DNA of 64,000 nucleotides. Source: Sphingobacteriales bacterium 50-39 (lineage in GTDB: Bacteria > Bacteroidota > Bacteroidia > Chitinophagales > Chitinophagaceae). This document shows, one piece after another, positions 7,934 through 16,164 of this stretch. A program made the translations under genes and the position numbers. Under the pieces are notes generated by a model. That model worked only from the letters and a program-made list of their open reading frames with translations. It made no database searches and had not been told where the DNA came from. The stretch covers positions 186,001-250,000 of the forward strand of contig MKTZ01000014.1 of the NCBI GenBank assembly GCA_001898505.1, given 5' to 3'. Positions within the stretch are counted from its first letter, which is position 1; every line of letters begins with the position of its first letter.

Positions 7934-8692
7934 ATGAATAACTTGACTCAACGGGTGATTACGGGGGCGATTTTGGCACTGCTCGCTTTGCTCGAGTTTT
8001 ACCGGTTATTTCATACCGCCGGCCTCTCTCCGAATAAAAGGGGCGGCGTTATATTGTCCATCGGCCTGGTCGTTACCTGTGCCTTAACCTTAAGTAGAAT
8101 GATTGGGCCAAAAGTTTTTTTAGTTAATATTCCTATCACATTCGGGGTTTTTATCTCCGAATTGTTCCGGCGGGAAATAAATCCTTTTCACAATTTGGCC
8201 TTCACTTTTTTAGGCATTCTATGTATCACGGTTCCCCTCTGCTTCTTTATTACCATAGCTTACTTTCCGGTGCCATCCGGAATATATCATCCGCGAATAC
8301 CTCTTGGGTACTTTCTAATTCTTTGGGCAAGTGATTCCGGCGCATATTTTACAGGTAAAGCATTGGGCGTCCATCCTTTATTTAAACGCATCTCGCCTAA
8401 AAAAACATGGGAAGGAAGCCTGGGAGGTGCAGCGTGTGCGTTACTCGTCGCTTACCTCATTTCACGTTATTTTGCTGCGCAAAATGCAGCCGGCTGGATG
8501 TATACGGCAATGATAATAATTGTCACGGGGACGTTCGGCGATCTCATAAAATCGCTTATGAAAAGAAGCCTGAACCTGAAAGACTCAGGGACTATCTTGC
8601 CGGGTCATGGTGGAATGCTGGATCGTTTCGACACATTATTGGGTTCAGCACCGTTCGTTTTTTGTTATTTTGTTTTATTCCGGCAGGTGTAG
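7934..8692 (+). CDS. cdsA: Phosphatidate cytidylyltransferase
   Basis: 252 residues, an integral membrane enzyme making CDP-diacylglycerol from phosphatidate and CTP. The C-terminal signature SLNLKDSGTILPGHGGMLDR (about 209-228) is intact, as is ISPKKTWEGSLGG. The N-terminus goes directly from MNNLTQRVITGAIL to ALLEFYRLF; usual family members have an extra membrane segment of about 25 residues between these parts, so an internal deletion of the first helix is likely. It is probably a second, regulated copy because it lies in an operon with the phosphoribosyltransferase, under two CRP/FNR-type sites. It is convergent with groEL. Confidence 0.87.
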   Translation: MNNLTQRVITGAILALLALLEFYRLFHTAGLSPNKRGGVILSIGLVVTCALTLSRMIGPKVFLVNIPITFGVFISELFRREINPFHNLAFTFLGILCITVPLCFFITIAYFPVPSGIYHPRIPLGYFLILWASDSGAYFTGKALGVHPLFKRISPKKTWEGSLGGAACALLVAYLISRYFAAQNAAGWMYTAMIIIVTGTFGDLIKSLMKRSLNLKDSGTILPGHGGMLDRFDTLLGSAPFVFCYFVLFRQV

Positions 8693-8712
8693 AAACAGGG
8701 TAAAATCAGCCA

Positions 8713-10335
8713 TCATAACATTTCCGGCGCAGGGCCGAGCACATTATCATCCTTTTTCTCCGGCTTTTTAACAATCACGCATTCTGTCGTAATAAACATC
8801 CCCGCCACAGAGGCTGCATATTCCAATGCGAGACGGCTGACCTTTACCGGGTCGATAATACCTGTTTCCAGCAAATGTTCAAATTTTTCCGTTTTGGCGT
8901 TAAAGCCAAAATCGTTTTCGCCTGCCTTTACCTTTTGGACGATCTCCGATGGCTCCAGCCCTCCATTCAGTAAAATCCGCTTCAATGGCTCTTCCAGTGT
9001 CTTGCGAAGGAGCCTCAAGCCAACGCGCTGATCGTCGTTAAGGTCCTGAAACTGTTCCAACTCCGGGAGGCAACGCAGGTAAGCCACTCCTCCGCCAGGA
9101 ACGATCCCTTCTTCCATCGCCGCCCGGGTGGCATTAAGGGCGTCGTCGACAATATCTTTCTTAATATTCAGCTCGATTTCCGATGACGCACCAACATAAA
9201 CAATTGCCACACCACCTGCAAGCTTTGCCAGCCGCTCCTGCAACTTTTCCTTATCGTAATCGGAAGTGGTGGTCTTCAATTGCTCTCTGATCTGTACAAT
9301 AGTTCCTTCAATACCTTTTTTATCCCCTTTTCCCCCGACAATGGTGGTTTTATCTTTTGTAACAATAATTTTATTGCACCTGCCAAGATGGGATATATCG
9401 GCATTTTCCAACTTCAAGCCCTTTTCTTCGGCTATGACAGTGCCGCCGGTGAGCACGGCGATATCTTCCAGCATTTCTTTTCGACGGTCGCCGAACCCGG
9501 GTGCTTTGACAGCCGCTATTTTTATTACTCCTCTCAGTTTGTTTACGACCAATACGGCCAATGCCTCTCCATCGACATCTTCCGCAATTATGAGCAGCGG
9601 TTCATTCGCCTGCGAAACTTTATCCAATAATGGGATCATTTCTTTCATTCCTGAAATTTTCTTATCGTATAAGAGGACGTAAGGATTCTCGTAAACGACA
9701 GTCATTTTTTCAGGATTAGTAATAAAATAGGGGGACAGATAACCCCGGTCGAATTGCATGCCTTCGACAACCTCTACATATGTCTCAAAACCTTTTGCTT
9801 CCTCTATAGTGATAATCCCTTCCTTACCCGCCTTGCGCATGGCTTCCGCGATCAATTTACCTATTTCCGGATTATTGCCTGCCGATATGGATGCCACCTG
9901 CTCGATCCTGGAGCTGTCTGTCCCGACGGGAATAGCCATCTTTTTAAGCCTGGCCGTAACCAGCCGCACTCCTTTGTCGATGCCGCTTTTTATATCCATC
10001 GGGTTCATGCCCGCCTCCACCTTTTTGAGTGCTTCATCTATCAACGTCTGCGCCAGCAGGGTGGCAGTAGTCGTCCCATCCCCCGCTGACTCTGCAATGC
10101 GGACTGCAGCATCCCGTACCATCTTTGCACCTAGTTCTTCTACCGGATCTTCCAGCTCGATTTGTTTGGCCACTGTAACGCCATCACAGGACATCTGTGG
10201 CGACCCGTCCATTTTCTCAAAAACCACATTTCTCCCTCTCGGCCCCAGGGTTATAATCACCGCTTTTGCCAGCCGCTCTACCCCGGATCTCAATTTTCTC
10301 CGGGCATCCAGATCGTAGTCAATTTGCTTTGCCAT
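8713..10335 (-). CDS. groL: Chaperonin GroEL (paralogue without GGM tail)
   Basis: 540 residues from the ATG at 10335, which gives the canonical N-terminus [15 protein letters not shown]; an in-frame ATG further upstream lies in the leader. Full-length Hsp60 with ATP-site motifs ([20 protein letters not shown]) and the apical domain. The C-terminus ends [18 protein letters not shown] and lacks the usual Gly-Gly-Met repeats. No groES is adjacent, unlike the housekeeping operon, so this is probably an additional stress copy. The -7 element TAGATTTG (10381-10388) has a perfect dyad 30.5 bp and a degenerate dyad 52.5 bp upstream, placing it in the anoxia-type regulon. Confidence 0.95.
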   Translation of the reverse strand: MAKQIDYDLDARRKLRSGVERLAKAVIITLGPRGRNVVFEKMDGSPQMSCDGVTVAKQIELEDPVEELGAKMVRDAAVRIAESAGDGTTTATLLAQTLIDEALKKVEAGMNPMDIKSGIDKGVRLVTARLKKMAIPVGTDSSRIEQVASISAGNNPEIGKLIAEAMRKAGKEGIITIEEAKGFETYVEVVEGMQFDRGYLSPYFITNPEKMTVVYENPYVLLYDKKISGMKEMIPLLDKVSQANEPLLIIAEDVDGEALAVLVVNKLRGVIKIAAVKAPGFGDRRKEMLEDIAVLTGGTVIAEEKGLKLENADISHLGRCNKIIVTKDKTTIVGGKGDKKGIEGTIVQIREQLKTTTSDYDKEKLQERLAKLAGGVAIVYVGASSEIELNIKKDIVDDALNATRAAMEEGIVPGGGVAYLRCLPELEQFQDLNDDQRVGLRLLRKTLEEPLKRILLNGGLEPSEIVQKVKAGENDFGFNAKTEKFEHLLETGIIDPVKVSRLALEYAASVAGMFITTECVIVKKPEKKDDNVLGPAPEML

Positions 10336-10380
10336 AATTATGGATTTGAAAATCCCCGCCTCCCACGGCGGCGACCTTGC

Positions 10381-10445
10381 CAAATCTAGCTGCATTCAAA
10401 AAGGAATTGGTTGATTTTCCTCAGCCATCTTACTGATTTTAATTG
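10381..10445 (-). promoter_or_regulatory. groEL promoter with CRP/FNR-type sites
   Basis: Read on the minus strand, the -7 element TAGATTTG is at 10381-10388. A perfect TGA-N6-TCA dyad (10412-10423) is centred 30.5 bp from its second base. A degenerate dyad, TGA-TTTTAA-TTG on the plus strand (10434-10445), sits exactly 52.5 bp away. No CIRCE element, the usual groEL operator, was seen. Confidence 0.68.
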
Positions 10446-10455
10446 GAGACCGATT

Positions 10456-10463
10456 TAACTTTG
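10456..10463 (+). promoter_or_regulatory. -7 element upstream of the endonuclease/phosphatase-family gene
   Basis: TAACTTTG matches the Bacteroidota -7 consensus and lies 63 bases before the start codon at 10527. No TTG is found at a good -33 spacing, and the nearby dyads are not in the usual phase with it, so this promoter appears outside the regulon. Confidence 0.35.
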
Positions 10464-10526
10464 GAGAGATGACGGCAACTTTCGAACCTTTTTATAGACG
10501 ATTTGTTTGAAAGATAATATAGTTCT

Positions 10527-11372
10527 ATGGGTAGATATTTATTGAGCAACCTGTTCGTGGTCATATTTCTGATATTCTTGTCATCTTGCCGCGCTCTTAA
10601 CTTTTATGGCGATGCTGACAAACCCTTCTATAATTCCGGTGCAAAGGAAATTGCCAATGCGGAGCCTTCCGATTCGCTCAATGTGGTGACATTCAACATA
10701 AAAAAAGCCAGGAAAATACAATTGGCGATTTCCGAAATGAAGGAGCTGGATAAAAAAACGCCCATTGATATCTATTTGTTACAGGAAATGAATGAAGAAG
10801 GAGTTGAGGCGATTGCAACGGATTTGGGCTTGAATTACTTGTACATCCCCATCGCGCATGACAAGTCGGATAAAAAAGATATTGGCAACGCCATTTTAAC
10901 CAAAGGTACAATAGAGCATCCTGAAAAATTGATATTGCCTCATGCAAAATGGCAGAACCAGCAACGGCGGGCAGTTACCATTGGCGAAGTAAATATTCAT
11001 CAAAAGAAAATATTGGTGTTCAGCGTTCATACGGAAACTGTAGCGATGAGCCGGAAAATGAGGGCTGACCAGGTTGATTCCGTTATTCGCTACGGTCAGC
11101 AGGAGTCGTCGCATTATCAGTATGTTTTGATAGGAGGGGATTTTAATACCGTCTTTCCAAAATATTCCCGCTCGGTGGTAAATAAATTCAACAGAAATGG
11201 ATTTGATTGGCAGACATCGAAGGTTGGCAGTACAGCGAAGGCAATGATGGGATTGGTAACACCAATAAACGACTATTTATTTTCAAGAGGGTTTTTATTC
11301 ATGAACGCCTATGCGATACGGAATTCAAGATCGAGCGATCATTACCCTGTATTTGCGACATTACGCTATTGA
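10527..11372 (+). CDS. Endonuclease/exonuclease/phosphatase family lipoprotein
   Basis: 281 residues. An N-terminal lipoprotein signal ends at FLSSC (Cys21), predicting membrane anchoring outside the cytoplasm. The EEP fold is shown by VVTFNIKKAR, LLQEM (metal-binding Glu), IGGDFNTV (catalytic Asp/Asn) and SSDHYPVF (catalytic His). Family members hydrolyse phosphodiester or phosphomonoester bonds in nucleic acids, sphingolipids or phosphoinositides; the actual substrate is unknown. The first signature is FNIKKAR rather than FNI-H/R-type, a mild divergence. It diverges from groEL. Confidence 0.82.
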   Translation: MGRYLLSNLFVVIFLIFLSSCRALNFYGDADKPFYNSGAKEIANAEPSDSLNVVTFNIKKARKIQLAISEMKELDKKTPIDIYLLQEMNEEGVEAIATDLGLNYLYIPIAHDKSDKKDIGNAILTKGTIEHPEKLILPHAKWQNQQRRAVTIGEVNIHQKKILVFSVHTETVAMSRKMRADQVDSVIRYGQQESSHYQYVLIGGDFNTVFPKYSRSVVNKFNRNGFDWQTSKVGSTAKAMMGLVTPINDYLFSRGFLFMNAYAIRNSRSSDHYPVFATLRY

Positions 11373-11407
11373 AGGCCTGCCTGCGGGACTTTCCATTAGA
11401 AAAATTT

Positions 11408-11530
11408 CTATGTAGCGATCCATCCTCCATCTACTGCCAATGCCTGCCCGGTGACGAAAGAGGCAGCGAACCTTCCCATGGGTTCCATATCGGCGAATTG
11501 TTTTTCTGCGGCTTTATCTTTTCTGGGTAG
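11408..11530 (-). pseudogene. Remnant of the C-terminus of a short-chain dehydrogenase (SDR)
   Basis: The minus strand encodes KDKAAEKQFADMEPMGRFA followed directly by ASFVTGQALAVDGGWIA and a stop. Both pieces are classic SDR C-terminal sequence, but the segment that should join them (the EEIA...FLASDEA helix, about 15-18 residues) is missing. Everything upstream (Rossmann motif, catalytic Ser/Tyr/Lys) is absent. The remnant abuts the regulatory sites of the BON gene at 11544. It is best read as a decayed gene, not a functional protein. Confidence 0.75.
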
Positions 11531-11543
11531 CGGCAGAGACATA

Positions 11544-11607
11544 TGACAGGCCTCACTCTTTTCATTGAGACTGGTCATAGGTCGGGCGGAGTGGTTGTGG
11601 TACTTTG
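11544..11607 (+). promoter_or_regulatory. Promoter of first BON gene with paired CRP/FNR-type sites
   Basis: Perfect dyads TGA-CAGGCC-TCA (11544-11555) and TGA-GACTGG-TCA (11566-11577) are 22 bp apart. The -7 element GTACTTTG is at 11600-11607, with centres 51.5 and 29.5 bp upstream of its second base. This geometry is identical to the phosphorylase-like promoter at 1812-1876, with which it also shares the -7 surroundings. Confidence 0.85.
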
Positions 11608-11622
11608 TAAGAAAACCCATTT

Positions 11623-12291
11623 ATGCGAACCGATATCGAGATAAAGGATGATGTAATGGCCCAGTTAAAGGGTGAGCCTGCACTAAATGCCGCCATGATA
11701 AACGTTTCTGTCAGCCATGGCGTGGTCACGCTGAGCGGCGAGGTCGATAGTTATTATAAGAAGATGGCCGCGATGGATGCTATAAAGGTTATTTCGGGCG
11801 TGCGGGCTATTGCAGATGATGTCCATGTGGGCATTTATGGAGGCGACAGCAGGACTGATACAGAAATCGCCGAAGCGGCAGCTACGGCAATGAGCATGCA
11901 TCGGGACATAGACGAAAAAAAGATAAGGATCAGTGTGGACGAGGGCATCGTGACGCTGGAGGGAAGCGTGAACTGGAATTTTGAGCGCAGGGCTGTCGCA
12001 GAGGTGATCAAGGGCCTCAAGGGAGTACGTGGCATCAATAATTATGTCAATGTGCGGCCGGACGTGCCGCCTGAAAGCATCCGGGAACAGATACGGGAAA
12101 GCCTGCGCAGGAATGTACGTTTGAATGCCGACCGGATCATTGTGGACGTGGCAGACAGCAAAGTCATGCTTAAAGGTACTGTGTCATCGTTGGCGGAAGG
12201 TGAGGATGTTGAACATGCTGCATGGTCTGCTCCGGGTGTAGTGGAAGTGGATAACAAACTGGTGATCGAGGAAGAAGGGTATGGCGATTGA
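11623..12291 (+). CDS. BON-domain protein (three BON repeats)
   Basis: 222 residues made of three BON domains (about 2-70, 77-145, 150-218), each with a hydrophobic VTLxGxV core. There is no signal peptide, so it is probably cytoplasmic. BON domains bind phospholipid or other ligands and appear in OsmY- and Kbp-like stress proteins. It is a full-length paralogue of the protein at 19504, with the same length and near-identical opening (MRTD-EI), so the two genes arose by duplication or were recruited to the same regulon. Two phased dyads lie upstream. Confidence 0.9.
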   Translation: MRTDIEIKDDVMAQLKGEPALNAAMINVSVSHGVVTLSGEVDSYYKKMAAMDAIKVISGVRAIADDVHVGIYGGDSRTDTEIAEAAATAMSMHRDIDEKKIRISVDEGIVTLEGSVNWNFERRAVAEVIKGLKGVRGINNYVNVRPDVPPESIREQIRESLRRNVRLNADRIIVDVADSKVMLKGTVSSLAEGEDVEHAAWSAPGVVEVDNKLVIEEEGYGD

Positions 12292-12335
12292 AGCAAGCCG
12301 CCTTTGGAGCGGCCTGTCGGCATGATTGGCAACAC

Positions 12336-12839
12336 TTATAGGATTTCACCCTGCTCATTTGTCTCTATCCTTATTCTTTTACTGCCGTTTTCAAGAAGCA
12401 GTTTATATTTTTTCGTCGATTGCTCTGTCCCTTCAAAATATGTTACCAGATAGGTATCTTTGGTAATAGCCCAGTTCGGAAACCTGGTAGTGACAGATTT
12501 TGTAACGACAGAGGGCAACTTGACATTTTTATATTTTTCTGCCGTGCGTATCAATTTGCCGGTGCTGTCATAGGCGGCGAGTATTTGCCCTTCGGGCAAG
12601 TAAAAAGATATGAAGTAGGTATCATAATCTTCTTCATAATACTCGGACTCTTTGATATCATAGGCGGCTGCCGTCCGTTGAAGACGTTGAACAGGTATAG
12701 CCACTTCTTTGCCTCCTACCGTTTTAAGGTATTTATAGTTGGCTGGGATCACTGTCACAGCCGGCAACAATTGAGAAAAGGCAGGCGCGGCGCTCAACAT
12801 GAAAATGCCTGCCATCAAGAGAAAAGTACTGTGCTTCAT
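12336..12839 (-). CDS. Secreted PepSY-like protein of unknown function
   Basis: 167 residues with a clear signal peptide (MKHSTFLLMAGIFMLSAAPAFS). The C-terminal half (about 95-165) has the beta-rich pattern of periplasmic PepSY-like (BLIP-fold) proteins: VVTKSVTTRFPNWAITKDTYLVTYF and then YKLLLENGSKRIRI. No catalytic residues are apparent. The gene is preceded by two perfect TGA-N6-TCA dyads phased to the -7 element TACCTTTA (12891-12898), and it shares a four-site regulatory region with the divergent small gene at 13051. Confidence 0.7.
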   Translation of the reverse strand: MKHSTFLLMAGIFMLSAAPAFSQLLPAVTVIPANYKYLKTVGGKEVAIPVQRLQRTAAAYDIKESEYYEEDYDTYFISFYLPEGQILAAYDSTGKLIRTAEKYKNVKLPSVVTKSVTTRFPNWAITKDTYLVTYFEGTEQSTKKYKLLLENGSKRIRIETNEQGEIL

Positions 12840-12890
12840 ACGCTTGATTTTTTAGTTTTAGAAGATTTTAATGCTGAACCATCAATATTT

Positions 12891-13035
12891 TAAAGGTAAG
12901 ACCTGTATGGCCGGCAAAGCTTTGATCAGCGTCAACATGGAGGGTGATTGTCCTCACTGAAGGAAAGCCCTGACCATAGTCAGGATAGAGATTGATCGTC
13001 ATCATGCAGTTTGAGATATTGCCATACTAATTTTT
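12891..13035. promoter_or_regulatory. Four-site divergent regulatory region
   Basis: Four perfect TGA-N6-TCA dyads lie at 12923-12934, 12945-12956, 12971-12982 and 12993-13004 (centre spacings 22, 26 and 22). The left pair is 31.5 and 53.5 bp from the second base of the leftward -7 element TACCTTTA (12891-12898). The right pair is 52.5 and 30.5 bp from that of the rightward -7 element TAATTTTT (13028-13035). Two sites are extended palindromes: TTGATCAGCGTCAA and CTGACCATAGTCAG. This region accounts for most of the interval between 12840 and 13050. Confidence 0.85.
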
Positions 13036-13050
13036 ACAAAATTTCACGTC

Positions 13051-13204
13051 ATGAAAGGGCCTGCTTATTTGGTGAAGACAAGAAGCCTTGCCAAAACTTT
13101 TGGCTGGGGCCTATTCTTTATTAAATGATTACGGCATCCTGATTGCCGCCTGTGCCGTACTGGTCCTTGTAGCGGGTTACCTTTACCGGCGAGTGATCTC
13201 GTAG
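13051..13204 (+). pseudogene. Small membrane protein gene, apparently frameshifted
   Basis: Starting at the ATG at 13051, 16 bases after a well-placed -7 element with two perfect dyads, the frame reads MKGPAYLVKTRSLAKTFGWG and then stops at 13128. Shifting by one base after TFGWG continues as YSLLNDYGILIAACAVLVL, a hydrophobic membrane helix, and ends at GYLYRRVIS (stop 13202-13204). The combined product would be about 50 residues with one C-terminal membrane segment. A one-base insertion, a sequencing error or a programmed +1 shift would all explain it. No family is recognised. The strong promoter suggests the intact gene is, or recently was, expressed. Confidence 0.5.
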
Positions 13205-13222
13205 GGGGCGTCAATTTTAAAT

Positions 13223-13230
13223 TTACTTTG
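13223..13230 (+). promoter_or_regulatory. -7 element of flippase-like gene
   Basis: TTACTTTG resembles TAnnTTTG and ends 5 bases before the start codon at 13236, predicting a leaderless transcript. No phased dyads are present, so this gene appears to be outside the CRP/FNR-type regulon. Confidence 0.4.
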
Positions 13231-13235
13231 GAGGT

Positions 13236-14270
13236 ATGAAAACAGTAAAAACAAGATCATGGTTGGTGTTTTTCATACTTTTTGTCCTTCTATTCGGTTT
13301 GGCCGTCTATTACTTTTCTGAAATTAAAAACGAGTTCAGGCTACTGGAAAGGGTAAACCCTTATTGGCTCATCGCCGCCTTATGCGGGCAGTTCATGACT
13401 TATTTTTTTACAGCGCTGATCTACCAGCTGCTTCTAAAAGCTTACAGGCTGCCCCGCTTGCCAGGACGATGGGATTTGCTAAAAGCCTCGATAATCTCCT
13501 TATTCTTCAATCAGACTGTTCCAAGTGCGGGGATCAGCGGAAATACCTTTCTTGTCAATTTCCTTGCGAGATTCAACCTGTCGAGAACACCGGCCATTTC
13601 ACTCATATTGGAAGAACTGCTGATCTTTTACTCGGCGATGGAAGCAATCATAATATCATTGCTGATAGCTTGCATGTTTGTTTACAGGTCATTTTATTCG
13701 TTCAAAGGAGTTCTGACCGCGGGCATCCTCATTTATCTGGCTTTTAGCTTAGTGGTATCCTTCGCCGGCAGGAAGAATATGCTTACCCGTCTGTACGATA
13801 AAGTCTCAAAAGCCAGGCTCGTAAAAAAGTTGTTCAAAAGCATCAATAAGAAGATGAGTGAAAGTGATATTCTAAAAAATGAAGTACTAGTATGGCCGCT
13901 GATAAAAAGCAATATACCGATGGCTATAAGAGTGTTCTTTCTTCAACTGGCGGTTGTTGCTGCCGACGGGTTCACCTTATATGTACTTTTTTTGGGCATC
14001 GGTCATCCTATTTCACCTTTTATTGTCCTGCTCACGTTGATCTGCACAAAGGTCATTTCTATTTTACCCTTTTTACCCGGCTCGCTCGTCCTTTATGAAA
14101 GCAGTATGAGCTTCTTTTTTGCAAGCGCGGGCGTTCCTGCGGGTACAGCCATCGTCGTCACCCTTGTCTATAGGTTCCTATCCTTCTGGTTTCCTATGCC
14201 TGTTGGCACTTTTCTTTACAGGCAGTGGCTAAAAAACGCCCCCTCTGAGATCAATCATCCCGCCTGCTGA
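13236..14270 (+). CDS. Lysylphosphatidylglycerol-synthase-like / flippase-like membrane protein (UPF0104)
   Basis: 344 residues with about eight membrane helices and the UPF0104 (YbhN-like) pattern: an N-terminal helix, then FFNQTVPSAGISGNTFLVNFLAR, then LEELLIFYSAMEAIIIS, and a PFLPGSLVLYESSMSFFF segment near the C-terminus. The family corresponds to the flippase half of MprF and relatives, often annotated 'lysylphosphatidylglycerol synthase transmembrane region'. The soluble aminoacyl-transfer half is absent. The lipid substrate is unknown. It sits 31 bp after the frameshifted small gene and may receive read-through from that regulated promoter. Confidence 0.85.
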   Translation: MKTVKTRSWLVFFILFVLLFGLAVYYFSEIKNEFRLLERVNPYWLIAALCGQFMTYFFTALIYQLLLKAYRLPRLPGRWDLLKASIISLFFNQTVPSAGISGNTFLVNFLARFNLSRTPAISLILEELLIFYSAMEAIIISLLIACMFVYRSFYSFKGVLTAGILIYLAFSLVVSFAGRKNMLTRLYDKVSKARLVKKLFKSINKKMSESDILKNEVLVWPLIKSNIPMAIRVFFLQLAVVAADGFTLYVLFLGIGHPISPFIVLLTLICTKVISILPFLPGSLVLYESSMSFFFASAGVPAGTAIVVTLVYRFLSFWFPMPVGTFLYRQWLKNAPSEINHPAC

Positions 14271-14310
14271 TGCATATCACCTTTTTTGGGCAGCTGATAG
14301 CTTATTTTTA
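14246..14310 (+). promoter_or_regulatory. Promoter of erythromycin-esterase-like gene with paired CRP/FNR-type sites
   Basis: Perfect dyads TGA-GATCAA-TCA (14246-14257, overlapping the end of the preceding gene) and TGA-TGCATA-TCA (14268-14279) are 22 bp apart. The -7 element TATTTTTA is at 14303-14310; centres are 52.5 and 30.5 bp upstream of its second base. Confidence 0.82.
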
Positions 14311-14342
14311 TAGAGACCGACTTTAGCAACTAGTATATTTTC

Positions 14343-15680
14343 ATGAAACGCTATTTTACCAGGGAAGTACCATTCAATGAACTGGAAGCAGTCAGCGCCA
14401 TCAGACAATGGAGTTATCCCCTGCAAAGCAAGGCCGATCTGGGCCCACTGCTTGACAGGATAGGAGATGCGCGGATCGTTATGCTGGGAGAAGCCAGCCA
14501 CGGGACCCATGAATATTATATGTGGCGAGCCTATATTTCCAGACGCCTGATCCAGGAAAAAGGATTCAATTTTATTGCCGTTGAGGGCGACTGGCCGGAA
14601 TGCTACCGTCTCAACCGGTTTGTCAAGGGCTATGACCAGGACAACAAGGGCGCTTTCAAGGTCTTACATGGATTCAGCCGGTGGCCAACGTGGATGTGGG
14701 CCAATTGGGAAATGGTGGCTCTGGCAGAATGGATGCAAATGTACAATACCGGAATTCCTGCAAATAAGAAGGCGGGATTTTATGGCCTGGATGTATACAG
14801 TCTCTGGGAAAGTATGGACAGTATCATGCAATATCTCAAAAAGGTCGATCCTGCTGCGTTAAAAGTGGCGGAAGATGCATTCCATTGCTTCGAACCCTTT
14901 CGTAAAGAGGAGGGTAGCTCCTATGCAAGGGCCGCGCAGTTCGTTCCGGACCTTTGCCAGACCGAAGTGGTGGAATTGCTTAAAAAGATACAGGAGCGGC
15001 TTCCGATGTACAATACTGATCATGAGAATGTTTTTAGCACCGAACAGAATGCGCTCGTAGCCGTCAACGCGGAAAAATACTACCGGGCCATGATCGCCGG
15101 CGGTCCTCATAGCTGGAATATTCGCGACCGCCATATGGCAGATACGTTGGAAAGGCTGCTGGACTTTCATGGAGAAGACGCAAAAGGCATCATCTGGGCG
15201 CACAATACACATGTGGGTGATGCCAGGGCAACAGATATGAAGGACGAGGGTATGTACAATATTGGTGAACTGGCGCGGCTGCAGCATCATGAAAAAGGGG
15301 TAGTGCTGGTTGGGTTCGGTTCCTACCAGGGGTCCGTAATGGCGGGCAGGGCCTGGGGTGCTCCGATGAAAGAAATGGAACTGCCGCAGGCGCAACAGGG
15401 GAGTTGGGAGCACCTTCTCCATATGGCGGGTAAAAACAACAAATTACTGATCATGGATGACCTGACCTCCAATGATATGCTGATGGAGCATCACATAGGC
15501 CACAGGGCGGTAGGCGTAGTATACAACGCGGCTTATGAGCAATATGGCAATTATGTGCCCTCGATCCTGCCGATGCGTTATGATGCTTTCATCTACCTGG
15601 ATGAGACAAAGGCGCTGCATCCTTTGCACCTGGAACCCCAGGGGCGCCAGGTTCCGCAGACCTATCCTTTCGGTGTATAA
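14343..15680 (+). CDS. Erythromycin esterase family protein
   Basis: 445 residues covering the whole erythromycin-esterase (EreA-like) domain: LGEASHGTHEYY near residue 50 and VEGDWPEC near residue 80 carry the metal/catalytic His and Glu positions, and IIWAHNTHVGDARATDM carries the second His cluster. True EreA/EreB hydrolyse macrolide lactones. This broad stress-associated subgroup, often fused or linked to phosphoribosyltransferases in actinobacterial dormancy regulons, has unknown natural substrates. The short secreted gene at 15719 follows closely. Two perfect phased dyads lie upstream. Antibiotic resistance should not be inferred from homology alone. Confidence 0.92.
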   Translation: MKRYFTREVPFNELEAVSAIRQWSYPLQSKADLGPLLDRIGDARIVMLGEASHGTHEYYMWRAYISRRLIQEKGFNFIAVEGDWPECYRLNRFVKGYDQDNKGAFKVLHGFSRWPTWMWANWEMVALAEWMQMYNTGIPANKKAGFYGLDVYSLWESMDSIMQYLKKVDPAALKVAEDAFHCFEPFRKEEGSSYARAAQFVPDLCQTEVVELLKKIQERLPMYNTDHENVFSTEQNALVAVNAEKYYRAMIAGGPHSWNIRDRHMADTLERLLDFHGEDAKGIIWAHNTHVGDARATDMKDEGMYNIGELARLQHHEKGVVLVGFGSYQGSVMAGRAWGAPMKEMELPQAQQGSWEHLLHMAGKNNKLLIMDDLTSNDMLMEHHIGHRAVGVVYNAAYEQYGNYVPSILPMRYDAFIYLDETKALHPLHLEPQGRQVPQTYPFGV

Positions 15681-15718
15681 GCCATGGTAATGAATAGTTC
15701 CATCTAAAAATGAGAAGT

Positions 15719-16132
15719 ATGAAAAAGACAATTCTTGGGATATCCTTAATGGTATTAAGTGATATGCTGGCTGCACAAACTGCTAGTGTTGCGACCGTCC
15801 CTCCCGTGGTACAGCAATGCGTTCAAAGTGATGCCCGGTCAATTGCTGCCTTAAAATGGCAACAGCTCAGTGATAATTGGTGGCGGGCTTCCTATTTAGT
15901 CGACAAACAGCCTTTCACGAAAGTCTGTGGTTATAATAACCAGGAGGTTAGTATTGCGCTACCTGTCCGCGAGACCTTCATTGAGCCTGAAGTGATCTCT
16001 AATTTGATCGCGAAATACGGGCCTGAAATTTATGACATTACCAAAGTAAAAGGAAGTGATGGCCAGGATTTGTTTGTAGTAAGGGTCTTGCGACAAGGTC
16101 AAATAAGAATTGAACAGACGGCCAGGTTATGA
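15719..16132 (+). CDS. Small secreted protein of unknown function
   Basis: 137 residues from the ATG at 15719 (an ATG at 15710 adds MRS). A signal peptide (MKKTILGISLMVLSDMLAAQ) is followed by a mature domain of about 115 residues with two cysteines, one in QQCVQSD and one in KVCGYNNQ. The C-terminal half alternates hydrophobic and polar residues in a manner like PepSY-type folds, but no family is recognised with confidence. It begins 38 bp after the erythromycin-esterase-like gene and is likely in its operon. Confidence 0.65.
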   Translation: MKKTILGISLMVLSDMLAAQTASVATVPPVVQQCVQSDARSIAALKWQQLSDNWWRASYLVDKQPFTKVCGYNNQEVSIALPVRETFIEPEVISNLIAKYGPEIYDITKVKGSDGQDLFVVRVLRQGQIRIEQTARL

Positions 16133-16140
16133 ATAGGCCT

Positions 16141-16164
16141 GGCGCTCCCTTTCAGGAGGGAGCC
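16141..16164. terminator. Hairpin between convergent genes
   Basis: CTCCCT (16145-16150) pairs with AGGGAG (16157-16162), with further partial pairing outside, and is followed by CTTATC. It lies 8 bases after the stop codon at 16132 and overlaps the end of the convergent CDP-alcohol transferase gene. The T tract is weak. Confidence 0.45.

Noticed and set aside
12297-12313. Short GCCGC/GCGGC hairpin after the first BON gene
   Set aside because: Only a 5-bp stem and no T tract; too weak to call a terminator.
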